From Sporomusa sp. (lineage in GTDB: Bacteria > Bacillota_C > Negativicutes > Sporomusales > Sporomusaceae): DNA of 5,016 nt. This document shows, piece after piece, positions 1-4,869 of this stretch. The stretch is taken from positions 1-5,016 of the forward strand of contig JAQSXM010000290.1 of assembly GCA_029256645.1 (NCBI GenBank), written 5' to 3'. The position numbers were made by a program, and so were the translations under genes. Numbering within the stretch: position 1 is the first letter of the stretch; the number at the start of each line of letters is the position of its first letter. A model generated the notes under the pieces. It did no database searches, was not told the origin of the DNA, and was given only the letters and a program-made list of their open reading frames with translations.

Positions 1-1046
1 TAGTTAATTTTAAACCGATAGATACCATTTCCTTGTATCGCCTGCTTAATAATCTGCCGGTCAGAATCAGACAGCCTGCCTGACATAACCTCAAAGATAT
101 ACTCTTCTGACAAACCACGCATCTTGTCCCGGGGAATATCAAGCAGCTTGGCCATACGGCCATTTGCATACACAACTTCCCGGTTTTTATCAATCAATGT
201 GATTGCATCATACATGCTCTCAAGGACGGCTTTTAAAACAGCATGATTTTGTTGAAGTGTCTGTGACAACATTTCCTTTTGAATAATAATCCCGGCAGAA
301 TGGGACAACGTCTGCAAGAACTTCTTATCTGCTTCGGTTAGCGGGGAATTGGGCACAACCAAGTGTCCGAAAGTGGCATTGCCTGAGCGGATAGGCTGAA
401 CATAGTATCTCGCATTGTGGCTTCTATCACCGGCTTCATTATCACCACCGCCACTCATATCCTCCTCATAAGACCCTAACAAAGAAAAAACCGGTTTGGT
501 AAGGTACAATTTTGCATTAACACCCGATAACTCGAAAAACTGCCTAAGACACCCCCCAATAATATCAGCCCCCCCAGGAGCAGGCGTAGTTGGTGTAATT
601 AACTGATTTAAAATAGCAAGTTCGCGGTTGGTTCGCAGTAAGCTCTCGGTTCGTTCTTCTACCCGTTGTTCCAACTCAGCATTTAGCTTGAGTAACGCTT
701 GTTGACTCTCCTTGATTTTCTTTGCCATGATAAAGAAATGCTCGGCCATAAAATGAAACTCCTGAGGAGCAAAGCGTGGAAAACTGACTGCTTTAATCTC
801 ATCGACTTTACTAATGACTTCCTGAATGTATTCCAAAAGTATTTTTATGGTGATATTTATACGTTTTGCCGGAAAATAGCCTAATAAAAGGGTAAATACC
901 AACGTAATAACAACGCTCAAAGTTACAGACTGCAGAGAGAATTCATGTGACTGCAATATTAGCAGCGTACTAAGAAAAACAACTGGGATTATGGGTATAA
1001 CTGCGAAAGCAATCCATAGATGCGCTCTTATTGATAAGTTTTTCAT
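1..1046 (-). CDS. Membrane-bound sensor protein, HAMP-GAF-PAS, C-terminus beyond the window
   Basis: Partial gene: the first 348 residues are encoded here, and the frame is still open at base 3. The N-terminus (MKNLSIRAHLW) precedes two hydrophobic segments at about residues 11-32 and 41-58. Only about 8 residues lie between them, so there is almost no extracellular sensing domain. A HAMP-like linker follows (about 59-112, with P59 and the EFHFMAEHF stretch). Next comes a charged coiled coil (about 106-145, ELEQRVEERTESL), a GAF-like domain (about 145-262) with a glycine-rich insert near 198-208, and the start of a PAS domain (from about 268; LESMYDAITLIDKNREVVYA). Ligands are probably sensed in the cytoplasm. 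The output module (histidine kinase, GGDEF, sigma-54 activator or other) is not visible, so the mechanism is open. The ATG at 1046 is the only good in-frame start after an upstream TAG. It has no clear Shine-Dalgarno of its own and overlaps the stop of the mini-ORF at 1043-1114, suggesting coupled translation. Confidence 0.8.
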   Translation of the reverse strand, partial: MKNLSIRAHLWIAFAVIPIIPVVFLSTLLILQSHEFSLQSVTLSVVITLVFTLLLGYFPAKRINITIKILLEYIQEVISKVDEIKAVSFPRFAPQEFHFMAEHFFIMAKKIKESQQALLKLNAELEQRVEERTESLLRTNRELAILNQLITPTTPAPGGADIIGGCLRQFFELSGVNAKLYLTKPVFSLLGSYEEDMSGGGDNEAGDRSHNARYYVQPIRSGNATFGHLVVPNSPLTEADKKFLQTLSHSAGIIIQKEMLSQTLQQNHAVLKAVLESMYDAITLIDKNREVVYANGRMAKLLDIPRDKMRGLSEEYIFEVMSGRLSDSDRQIIKQAIQGNGIYRFKIN

Positions 1047-1114
1047 AATACCAATGCCACACTCAGCAACGTGGTCCTTAACAAAACAACAAATATTGTA
1101 ATAAACTCTACCAT
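1043..1114 (-). CDS. 23-residue hydrophobic mini-ORF translationally coupled to the sensor gene
   Basis: A short ORF starts at ATG 1114 and ends at TGA 1045-1043. Its TGA overlaps the sensor gene's ATG in an ATGA junction. It has an excellent ribosome binding site (AAGGAGGG at about 1119-1126, 4 bases before the ATG by the last G), whereas the sensor start has none. The peptide begins MVEFITIFVVLL, has one arginine in the middle and otherwise almost only hydrophobic residues, so it could form a single membrane helix. It may be a real small membrane protein, or only a device to load ribosomes onto the sensor message. I recognise no family. The spacing, strong ribosome binding site and overlap support translation; the function is unknown. 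Confidence 0.55.
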   Translation of the reverse strand: MVEFITIFVVLLRTTLLSVALVL

Positions 1115-1159
1115 ACTTACCCTCCTTGAGCTAAGATGTAACAATAGATAGACAAAAAT

Positions 1160-1165
1160 AGTATA
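1160..1165 (-). promoter_or_regulatory. Possible -10 box of the mini-ORF/sensor promoter
   Basis: TATACT on the minus strand (5 of 6 to the sigma-A -10 consensus) would start transcription about 39 bases before the mini-ORF. No convincing -35 box lies 16-18 bases upstream, where the sequence is AT-rich (AATTTT). The call is therefore weak. It lies downstream of the 1252-1285 terminator, so a separate promoter is needed here. Confidence 0.3.
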
Positions 1166-1251
1166 CCTAGTTCATTCTCGCCAAAATTACAATATCCTGT
1201 AATTGTTTCAAAATAATAAAATCACAATTACCCGGGAATTTAAACCTGCAT

Positions 1252-1285
1252 AAAAAGAGCTAACCTGTATGCTGGTTAGCTCTTT
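1252..1285 (-). terminator. Rho-independent terminator of the URO-D-family gene
   Basis: On the minus strand a 12-bp perfect stem (AAAGAGCTAACC paired with GGTTAGCTCTTT) has an 8-base loop and runs into a U-tract (TCTTTTTA). It lies about 24 bases after the stop codon of the URO-D-family gene at 1309. It separates that gene from the sensor gene and argues that the two are not one operon. Confidence 0.9.
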
Positions 1286-1308
1286 ACAGTTCGGTTCATA
1301 TTTACTTG

Positions 1309-2415
1309 TTATTTACCGGTAGCGGCGGAAATCATAGCTTTAACATTTTCAACCTTAGCATTCGGTGGTATGGAGCAACCGGAAGAAAGGATAAAGCCCG
1401 GCCCCATGTCTTTAACCAATTGTGCCGAGTAGTTATAAACCTCATCAGGTGTCCCCAGAGTCAGTTTAGCGGCCGGAACATCACCCTTTATGCACATGAC
1501 GTCGCCGATGACTTCCTTTATTTTATAAATGTTAGTAGCATTGTCGGTTTCAAAAATGCATTTCCCTTTTGGCAGAGTACGGAAATATTCCAGATCGCGT
1601 TCCCAGTTGGAGTCAATATGAATATCTGCCGCCGCGCCTTCCTCTAAGATTACATCCACTGTTTCTTTTAGATATTTCCAGGTAAACCGCTGCCAAAGTT
1701 TGGGTGAGAAAAACTCACTGGCACCACGGGCGGGGGACATAAAAACAATCGAAGCTTTAGTTGCTCTTATTTGCTGCCGCAGCGTTTCAAGACACTCTTT
1801 CTGAATGACATCCAGAACGGCCTCCACTTTATCGGGGATTTTGTATAAATCTCTCATAAACTTTGGCATAGAACGGCCGCCGCCAAGCAATTCTGGAACT
1901 GCGGTAGCAATAATAGGAGAGTAAATCATGTATCCGGCATCTTCGAAGTTTTTAACAAACTGAGGTGTTTGCGCAAGTTCTTCCAAGATCTGACCGAGCG
2001 GATAATGCAGTCTGTTTACCAAATAATCCTGCATAAAAGGCCCCCAGCCCTTATTGAGAATAGTGTCATAGTCCTCTACTGTCATGACTTCCTTTTCATC
2101 AAGCTGCCATAAGGAATTGTCCGGCAGCTCCTTGCCAGGAAGCTTAACATGGGTCATAAAAATCAACGGAAACAACGGTCCTGCTGCATAAGGGGCATTC
2201 ATACCATCAATATCGCCAAAGGCCTTTGCAGAGTTTAATATTGTTTGATTCTGGATTGAAAGGCTTGAGCAGAAATCGGATAGCTTTACCCCCATATGGT
2301 TGGCGCAAAAGGCATCCGCCATTAATATTACCGGTGTTCTGTCCGGTTTCTCCAAGGCAACGGCTTTATTTACCCTGGTCTTACGCTCCAAAAGTAATTC
2401 TTGTGTTGTTTTCAT
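1309..2415 (-). CDS. Uroporphyrinogen decarboxylase-family protein, putative corrinoid-linked methyltransferase
   Basis: Intact 368-residue cytosolic protein, a normal length for the URO-D superfamily. This superfamily includes HemE and the zinc methyltransferases MtaA, MtbA and CmuA, which move methyl groups between corrinoid proteins and thiol acceptors. It opens with the family-type MKTTQELLLERKTRVNKAVA and EKPDRTPV. The C-terminal half has HIDSNW (266-271), the KGD segment (310-312), and SSGCSIPPNAKVENV (344-358). These match the anaerobe URO-D-like subgroup rather than HemE. In MtaA/MtbA the zinc ligands are His-X-Cys and a distal Cys. Here His266 and Cys347 fit, but the middle position is Asp268, so metal binding may differ. 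A methyltransferase role is inferred from family and from the DUF1638 neighbour; the substrate cannot be told. Start: ATG 2415 with AAGGAG at about 2423-2428. Own promoter at 2550-2578 and terminator at 1252-1285, so it is probably monocistronic. A divergent LysR gene probably regulates it. Confidence 0.85.
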   Translation of the reverse strand: MKTTQELLLERKTRVNKAVALEKPDRTPVILMADAFCANHMGVKLSDFCSSLSIQNQTILNSAKAFGDIDGMNAPYAAGPLFPLIFMTHVKLPGKELPDNSLWQLDEKEVMTVEDYDTILNKGWGPFMQDYLVNRLHYPLGQILEELAQTPQFVKNFEDAGYMIYSPIIATAVPELLGGGRSMPKFMRDLYKIPDKVEAVLDVIQKECLETLRQQIRATKASIVFMSPARGASEFFSPKLWQRFTWKYLKETVDVILEEGAAADIHIDSNWERDLEYFRTLPKGKCIFETDNATNIYKIKEVIGDVMCIKGDVPAAKLTLGTPDEVYNYSAQLVKDMGPGFILSSGCSIPPNAKVENVKAMISAATGK

Positions 2416-2461
2416 ATCAGCACTCCTTCGTTATATATTATGAAATTTTACTTATCCGACT

Positions 2462-2480
2462 GCTCAGTCTATAGACTGGC
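2462..2480 (-). promoter_or_regulatory. Small palindrome/hairpin in the URO-D leader
   Basis: CAGTCTATAGACTG at 2465-2478 is a perfect 14-bp palindrome. In RNA it can form a 5-bp stem with a UAUA loop, lengthened by two G-C pairs past a one-base bulge. It lies about 50 bases before the URO-D start codon, inside the predicted 5' leader. It could be an RNA hairpin or a protein operator; the sequence does not decide. Confidence 0.4.
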
Positions 2481-2493
2481 ACAGTTACAGGAT

Positions 2494-2524
2494 TCGCAAA
2501 AAGAAATAACCTCTTTTATTGCGA
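2494..2524 (-). promoter_or_regulatory. Large imperfect hairpin in the URO-D leader
   Basis: On the minus strand TCGCAATAAAAGA and TCTTTTTGCGA are complementary except for a 2-base bulge, giving about 11 pairs around a 7-base loop (GGTTATT). The transcript reaches it about 20 bases after the predicted start site. No U-run follows the 3' arm, so it is not a standard terminator. It may stabilise the message or be part of a regulatory leader. I see no cobalamin-riboswitch conserved core around it. Confidence 0.4.
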
Positions 2525-2549
2525 TCAGAATGTCCGAACCTATACCTTA

Positions 2550-2578
2550 ATAGTAACCTGGTCTATAAAATTCGTCAA
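2550..2578 (-). promoter_or_regulatory. Sigma-A-type promoter of the URO-D-family gene
   Basis: TTGACG (2578-2573) and TACTAT (2555-2550) are separated by exactly 17 bases on the minus strand: 5 of 6 and 4 of 6 matches to the consensus. The predicted start near 2543 gives a leader of about 128 bases before the ATG at 2415. The -35 box sits at the promoter-proximal end of repeat copy A (2573-2615), which extends upstream over the -35 to about -75 region where LysR-type activators normally bind. The weak -10 box fits an activated promoter. Confidence 0.6.
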
Positions 2579-2615
2579 ATTCTAATAATTCTTAAAACTA
2601 TTCTCAATCATCATA
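2573..2615 (-). repeat. Promoter-element repeat, copy A
   Basis: A 43-base element that recurs at 2775-2817 in the same orientation with 35 of 43 identical positions. On the minus strand it ends in TTGACG, the -35 box of the URO-D promoter. Upstream it contains three GAAT words spaced 12 and 9 bases apart (21 in total, two helical turns). The spacing is identical in both copies. This is a candidate binding site for the divergent LysR-type regulator; the binding role is inferred. Confidence 0.75.
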
Positions 2616-2633
2616 CCAGCCCGAAAATCTGCC

Positions 2634-2666
2634 TCATCTACCAGTGGCTGCCGTAATCATTGCTTT
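2634..2666 (-). pseudogene. Remnant 3' end of a second URO-D-family gene
   Basis: Read on the minus strand, this stretch encodes KAMITAATGR followed by TGA. The intact URO-D-family protein ends KAMISAATGK, so 8 of 10 residues match at the same distance from the stop. Just upstream (about 2667-2700) another frame gives AFSKVK, resembling the PNAKVE part of the intact protein, with small length changes between the two pieces. The rest of the gene is absent: only about 100 bases lie between this remnant and the upstream promoter copy at 2752-2780. I read it as the tail of a deleted tandem paralogue. The match is short, so it needs an alignment test. Confidence 0.6.
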
Positions 2667-2751
2667 TTGACGGCAATTTTACTTTGGAGAATGCTGCATC
2701 AATCCCCCCCTAACAATGCCTGTTCATATTCCGCATGCAATGCTTAGTTTT

Positions 2752-2780
2752 ATGTTATCCTTATCTTTAATCGCCGTCAA
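2752..2780 (-). promoter_or_regulatory. Second, possibly orphan, URO-D-type promoter
   Basis: TTGACG (2780-2775) and TAACAT (2757-2752) lie 17 bases apart on the minus strand, the same geometry as the 2550-2578 promoter. The -35 box belongs to repeat copy B. Transcription from here would run into the remnant URO-D tail and then toward the intact gene, with no intact gene of its own. It probably once drove the deleted paralogue. It may still add read-through transcription to the intact gene. Confidence 0.5.
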
Positions 2781-2817
2781 ATTCTCATAATTCCGACTAC
2801 TATTCCTAATTATCATA
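2775..2817 (-). repeat. Promoter-element repeat, copy B
   Basis: Second copy of the 43-base element at 2573-2615, 202 bases away, same orientation, 8 mismatches. It keeps the TTGACG -35 box and the three GAAT words at identical spacing. It is the copy nearer the LysR gene, about 100 bases from its start, the usual place for a LysR-type site serving both divergent promoters. Confidence 0.75.
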
Positions 2818-2846
2818 ATAAAAATGCTCAACCATCTATCACTTTG

Positions 2847-2876
2847 GTGACACTTATATTATGATATATATATATC
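2847..2876 (+). promoter_or_regulatory. Possible promoter of the LysR-type gene
   Basis: GTGACA (2847-2852, 5 of 6 to TTGACA) is followed after 16-18 bases by TATATA or TATATC within an alternating AT tract (2864-2875). The AT tract makes the exact -10 box ambiguous. A start near 2880 would leave about 30 bases to the GTG start codon. Confidence 0.35.
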
Positions 2877-2889
2877 TAGACATCATAAT
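2858..2889. promoter_or_regulatory. Inverted repeat overlapping the LysR gene promoter
   Basis: ATTATGAT (2858-2865) and ATCATAAT (2882-2889) form perfect 8-bp arms 16 bases apart. The ATCATAAT word occurs again at 2812-2819, at the end of repeat copy B. The position across the predicted -10 box and start of the LysR gene would suit autorepression. The region is very AT-rich, so chance is a real alternative. Confidence 0.35.
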
Positions 2890-2913
2890 TTAAGGCAGGC
2901 AGGAGGAAAGTGT

Positions 2914-3866
2914 GTGGACATTCGGAACTTGCAGTCTTTTATAACAGTTGCACAATGTTTGAGTTTCACTGAGGCTGCTAAGCGGATATACATTGGCCAG
3001 TCAGCATTAAGCAAACAAATTGCCGACCTTGAATCAGAACTGGGTGTTGAACTGTTTATTCGCCATCACAGATCCCTTGAACTGACACCGGCAGGTAAAA
3101 CCCTGCTAAGAGAAGGCCATGGCCTGATGGCCAGAATTACTGATATTGTAGAAAAAACCCGTCAGGCCCAGCGGGGAATCCGCGGCAACCTGAAAATCGG
3201 CTGTTTTGGGTTTGAAAATGCGTTTCTTCCCTATTCACTCAAAAGATTTCGGGCGCTTTACCCTCAGATCAGCGTAGATATTCGTGTCTTAACCCTGCGA
3301 ATGATAGAGGACGCTATAGAATCGGAGGAGTTGGATCTGGGCTTTACTTTGATAATGGGAAGTGAATTAAAAGCCAGCCGATTTTCCCAGAGTTTAATTC
3401 ACAGAACGCCTATGTGTTTTTTATTACCCGGCGACCATCCTTACGCTGGAGCTTCTTCATTGGATATCTCGACTCTGGCTGCTGATCCCTTTATTATCCT
3501 GTCTGAAGCGGAAACGCCAGATGGCTTTAACTGGTTTATGAATCTTTGTGCCGACAGAGATTTTACCCCAATATTGCCAATAAAACGACGCGTATGGAAA
3601 GTGTATACTGGTATGTGGAAGCAGGAGTAGGCATTTCGTTCATGCCTAAGGACCCCTCGTTAGTCCGCCAAGTCCCGGCCTGTATCTCTTTGGTTGGTAT
3701 GCAGGGTGAGGAAGCTTATTGTAATATCATGGCTACCTGGAAAAAGGAGCACAGTAACCCTGCAGTCCCGCTTTTTTTGAAAGTGCTTGAATCGCTTAAT
3801 ATGAAACCTTACCAGGACGTACAGCTCGATACGAAAAAATTTCCCCGTACAATAGCATGCAGATAA
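2914..3866 (+). pseudogene. LysR-type transcriptional regulator, frameshifted
   Basis: Residues 1-60 form a classic LysR winged helix-turn-helix (MDIRNLQSFITVAQCLSFTE, then AAKRIYIGQSALSKQIADLE, ELGVELF, LTPAG). A substrate-binding domain starts near residue 90. The first frame stops at 3630 after 238 residues, ending in a non-family tail. The frame one base back is open to 3866 and continues the domain without a gap (TTRMESVYWYVEAGVGISFMP, typical of LysR C-terminal lobes). The switch fits loss of one base in the ACCCCAA run at about 3565-3571. Restoring it gives 317 residues, a normal length. The GTG start at 2914 is supported by AGGAGG at 2901-2906. Its probable target is the divergent URO-D gene. 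As read, the protein lacks the second half of its ligand domain, so regulation is likely altered, unless this is a sequencing error. The effector is unknown. Confidence 0.85.
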
Positions 3867-3923
3867 CTCTGTCCCATAGTCACAGTGATAAAAAACCTAA
3901 GCAATCCTTATCATATAAATAAC

Positions 3924-3964
3924 AATAGCTCCTGCAAGCTGGTTTTAGCCTGCAGGAGCTTATT
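3924..3964. terminator. Hairpin between convergent genes, probable bidirectional terminator
   Basis: AGCTCCTGCA (3927-3936) and TGCAGGAGCT (3951-3960) form a perfect 10-bp stem. After one mismatch, three more pairs close on a GGTTTT loop, and AAT/ATT pairs extend the base past a bulge. It lies 57 bases after the LysR stop (3866) and 32 bases after the DUF1638 gene stop (3997), which converge here. U-tracts are only moderate on both sides (TTATTCATT and ATTGTTATTT), so termination strength is uncertain. Confidence 0.7.
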
Positions 3965-3996
3965 CATTCATAGTGGGTTTTGAAAGCCACAACCAT

Positions 3997-4671
3997 TCAA
4001 TTTTTGCCAAACAGTTGCTCCATGACGATGGTTTCTCCTGAATCTATTACGATAAAATCATTATCCCAGGGACCAGTCAGAAATTTCTTTAGATAACCCA
4101 GGGTTCCGGGAATGGCTTCACATTTTAAATTTAGAAAATCGGCATGCACCTGTGCTTTTGCCATCAGTTCATCAAGGGGAAATTCTCCTGTATCTATTAC
4201 CCCTACTCTTTTATAGTGTTTGAAAGTAATCCGCAATATCTTGTCAGCCTTTTCTTTGCCATACCGCTTGATTGTCCGCTCATATTCTTCAAATGTAGTT
4301 CGCTCCATTTGTTCCCAGCTTGCCAGCCAGCCACTGGAAAAAAAGTATGTGGGCATCGTTCTTTGCACTTCTGTCCGCTTTTGCTGCGAACCAAGCAGCA
4401 TAGTTAAACAATCATCGGCGCGAGGAACAACCAGTCTAAACCCCGCCGGCTTAAGACCTAAAATGGCATTGCCGCAGTACCCCATCACCAGCAAAACTTG
4501 ATCAACATTACTAGCCCTGCTCAAGGCCTCCTGGAGAACAGACCTTAGCTTGTCTGGTTCATTATGAAGAGCTGATTCAAGATATATCACAGGAAAACGA
4601 CAATCAGTCTGCTGAATAGCCTTATCAACCTCGGCCTGGATGGTACGACAAGTGATGATTAATGATTTCAT
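3997..4671 (-). CDS. DUF1638 domain protein
   Basis: Intact 224-residue soluble protein of a length normal for DUF1638. Diagnostic segments are the N-terminal IITCRT with Cys8, VMGYCGNAILGL (62-73), VPRADDCLTMLLGS (82-95), FFSSGWLASW (110-119) and GPWDNDFIVIDSGE (200-213). The conserved cysteines (8, 66, 88) and DD pair suggest metal or cofactor binding, but no activity is established that I know of. DUF1638 genes often sit beside corrinoid methyltransferases and their activation proteins in acetogens and methanogens. That fits the URO-D-family gene 1.6 kb away on the same strand, though the two are separated by the LysR gene and are not one operon. The start ATG 4671 follows a purine-rich GGAAAGGGAAGGG. 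It has its own promoter at 4727-4755 and no downstream partner gene, so it is probably transcribed alone. Confidence 0.85.
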   Translation of the reverse strand: MKSLIITCRTIQAEVDKAIQQTDCRFPVIYLESALHNEPDKLRSVLQEALSRASNVDQVLLVMGYCGNAILGLKPAGFRLVVPRADDCLTMLLGSQQKRTEVQRTMPTYFFSSGWLASWEQMERTTFEEYERTIKRYGKEKADKILRITFKHYKRVGVIDTGEFPLDELMAKAQVHADFLNLKCEAIPGTLGYLKKFLTGPWDNDFIVIDSGETIVMEQLFGKN

Positions 4672-4710
4672 AACCCTTCCCTTTCCTCATAAACCGATTG
4701 TTAGTTATAT

Positions 4711-4728
4711 ATACATATATATATGTAT
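4711..4728. promoter_or_regulatory. 18-bp perfect palindrome at the DUF1638 gene start site
   Basis: ATACATATATATATGTAT is its own reverse complement. It overlaps the -10 box by two bases and covers the predicted transcription start near 4720. This is a classic repressor-operator position. The core is alternating AT and so palindromic by composition; only the outer ATAC/GTAT arms add information. Confidence 0.4.
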
Positions 4729-4755
4729 TATTGTCCAGCAGGCCTATTCTGTCAA
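4727..4755 (-). promoter_or_regulatory. Sigma-A promoter of the DUF1638 gene
   Basis: On the minus strand a perfect TTGACA (4755-4750) is followed after exactly 17 bases by AATAAT (4732-4727, 5 of 6). The predicted start near 4720 gives a leader of about 49 bases before the ATG at 4671. This is the best promoter match in the window. Confidence 0.75.
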
Positions 4756-4832
4756 TATTTTTATATTATTCTTTCAATTAAATTACCATTTTGTCTGCTG
4801 GGCTTTTGCTTACCATCCTAATACAGACAAAT

Positions 4833-4858
4833 AAAAAAGGGCACCCAACAGGTAACCC
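4833..4858 (-). terminator. Terminator of the chemotaxis-receptor gene
   Basis: On the minus strand a GC-rich stem (GGGTTACC paired with GGTGCCC, with one bulged T and a 5-base loop) is followed directly by TTTTTTAT. It lies 12 bases after the stop codon of the partial gene at 4870-5016, so it ends that transcript and separates it from the DUF1638 gene. Confidence 0.8.
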
Positions 4859-4869
4859 CAAACTTTCAA

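Noticed and set aside
699..884. 61-codon plus-strand ORF
   Set aside because: Antisense to the sensor gene, whose domain sequence is continuous across it.
1306..1647. 113-codon plus-strand ORF
   Set aside because: It lies antisense within the well-supported URO-D-family gene and has no recognisable protein features or ribosome binding site.
2226..2474. 82-codon plus-strand ORF reaching into the intergenic region
   Set aside because: Mostly antisense to the 5' end of the URO-D-family gene; composition is not protein-like and it overlaps the predicted leader.
2416..2570. Cobalamin riboswitch in the URO-D leader
   Set aside because: Expected from the methyltransferase context, but the leader is short and I find no B12-box-like conserved core (such as GCCACTG) in it.
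2704..2710. Run of seven C as a phase-variation tract
   Set aside because: It is in non-coding, decayed sequence and not between well-placed promoter boxes of an intact gene, so switching would have no evident effect.
2573..2817. CRISPR-like or insertion-sequence-end interpretation of the two 43-base repeats
   Set aside because: Only two imperfect direct copies, no inverted ends, no transposase and no target duplication; the built-in -35 boxes with 17-base spacers explain them as promoter copies.
3562..3572. Programmed -1 frameshift in the LysR gene
   Set aside because: The heptamer rule (X-XXY-YYZ in the zero frame) is not met, and no clear downstream stem or upstream Shine-Dalgarno-like stimulator is seen; a one-base deletion explains it more simply.
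4144..4501. Overlapping plus- and minus-strand ORFs inside the DUF1638 gene
   Set aside because: Shadows of the DUF1638 gene in other frames, with no independent start signals or domain features.
4640..4834. 64-codon plus-strand ORF
   Set aside because: It crosses the DUF1638 gene start, promoter and palindrome; the SYIYIYICII stretch comes simply from the alternating AT tract.
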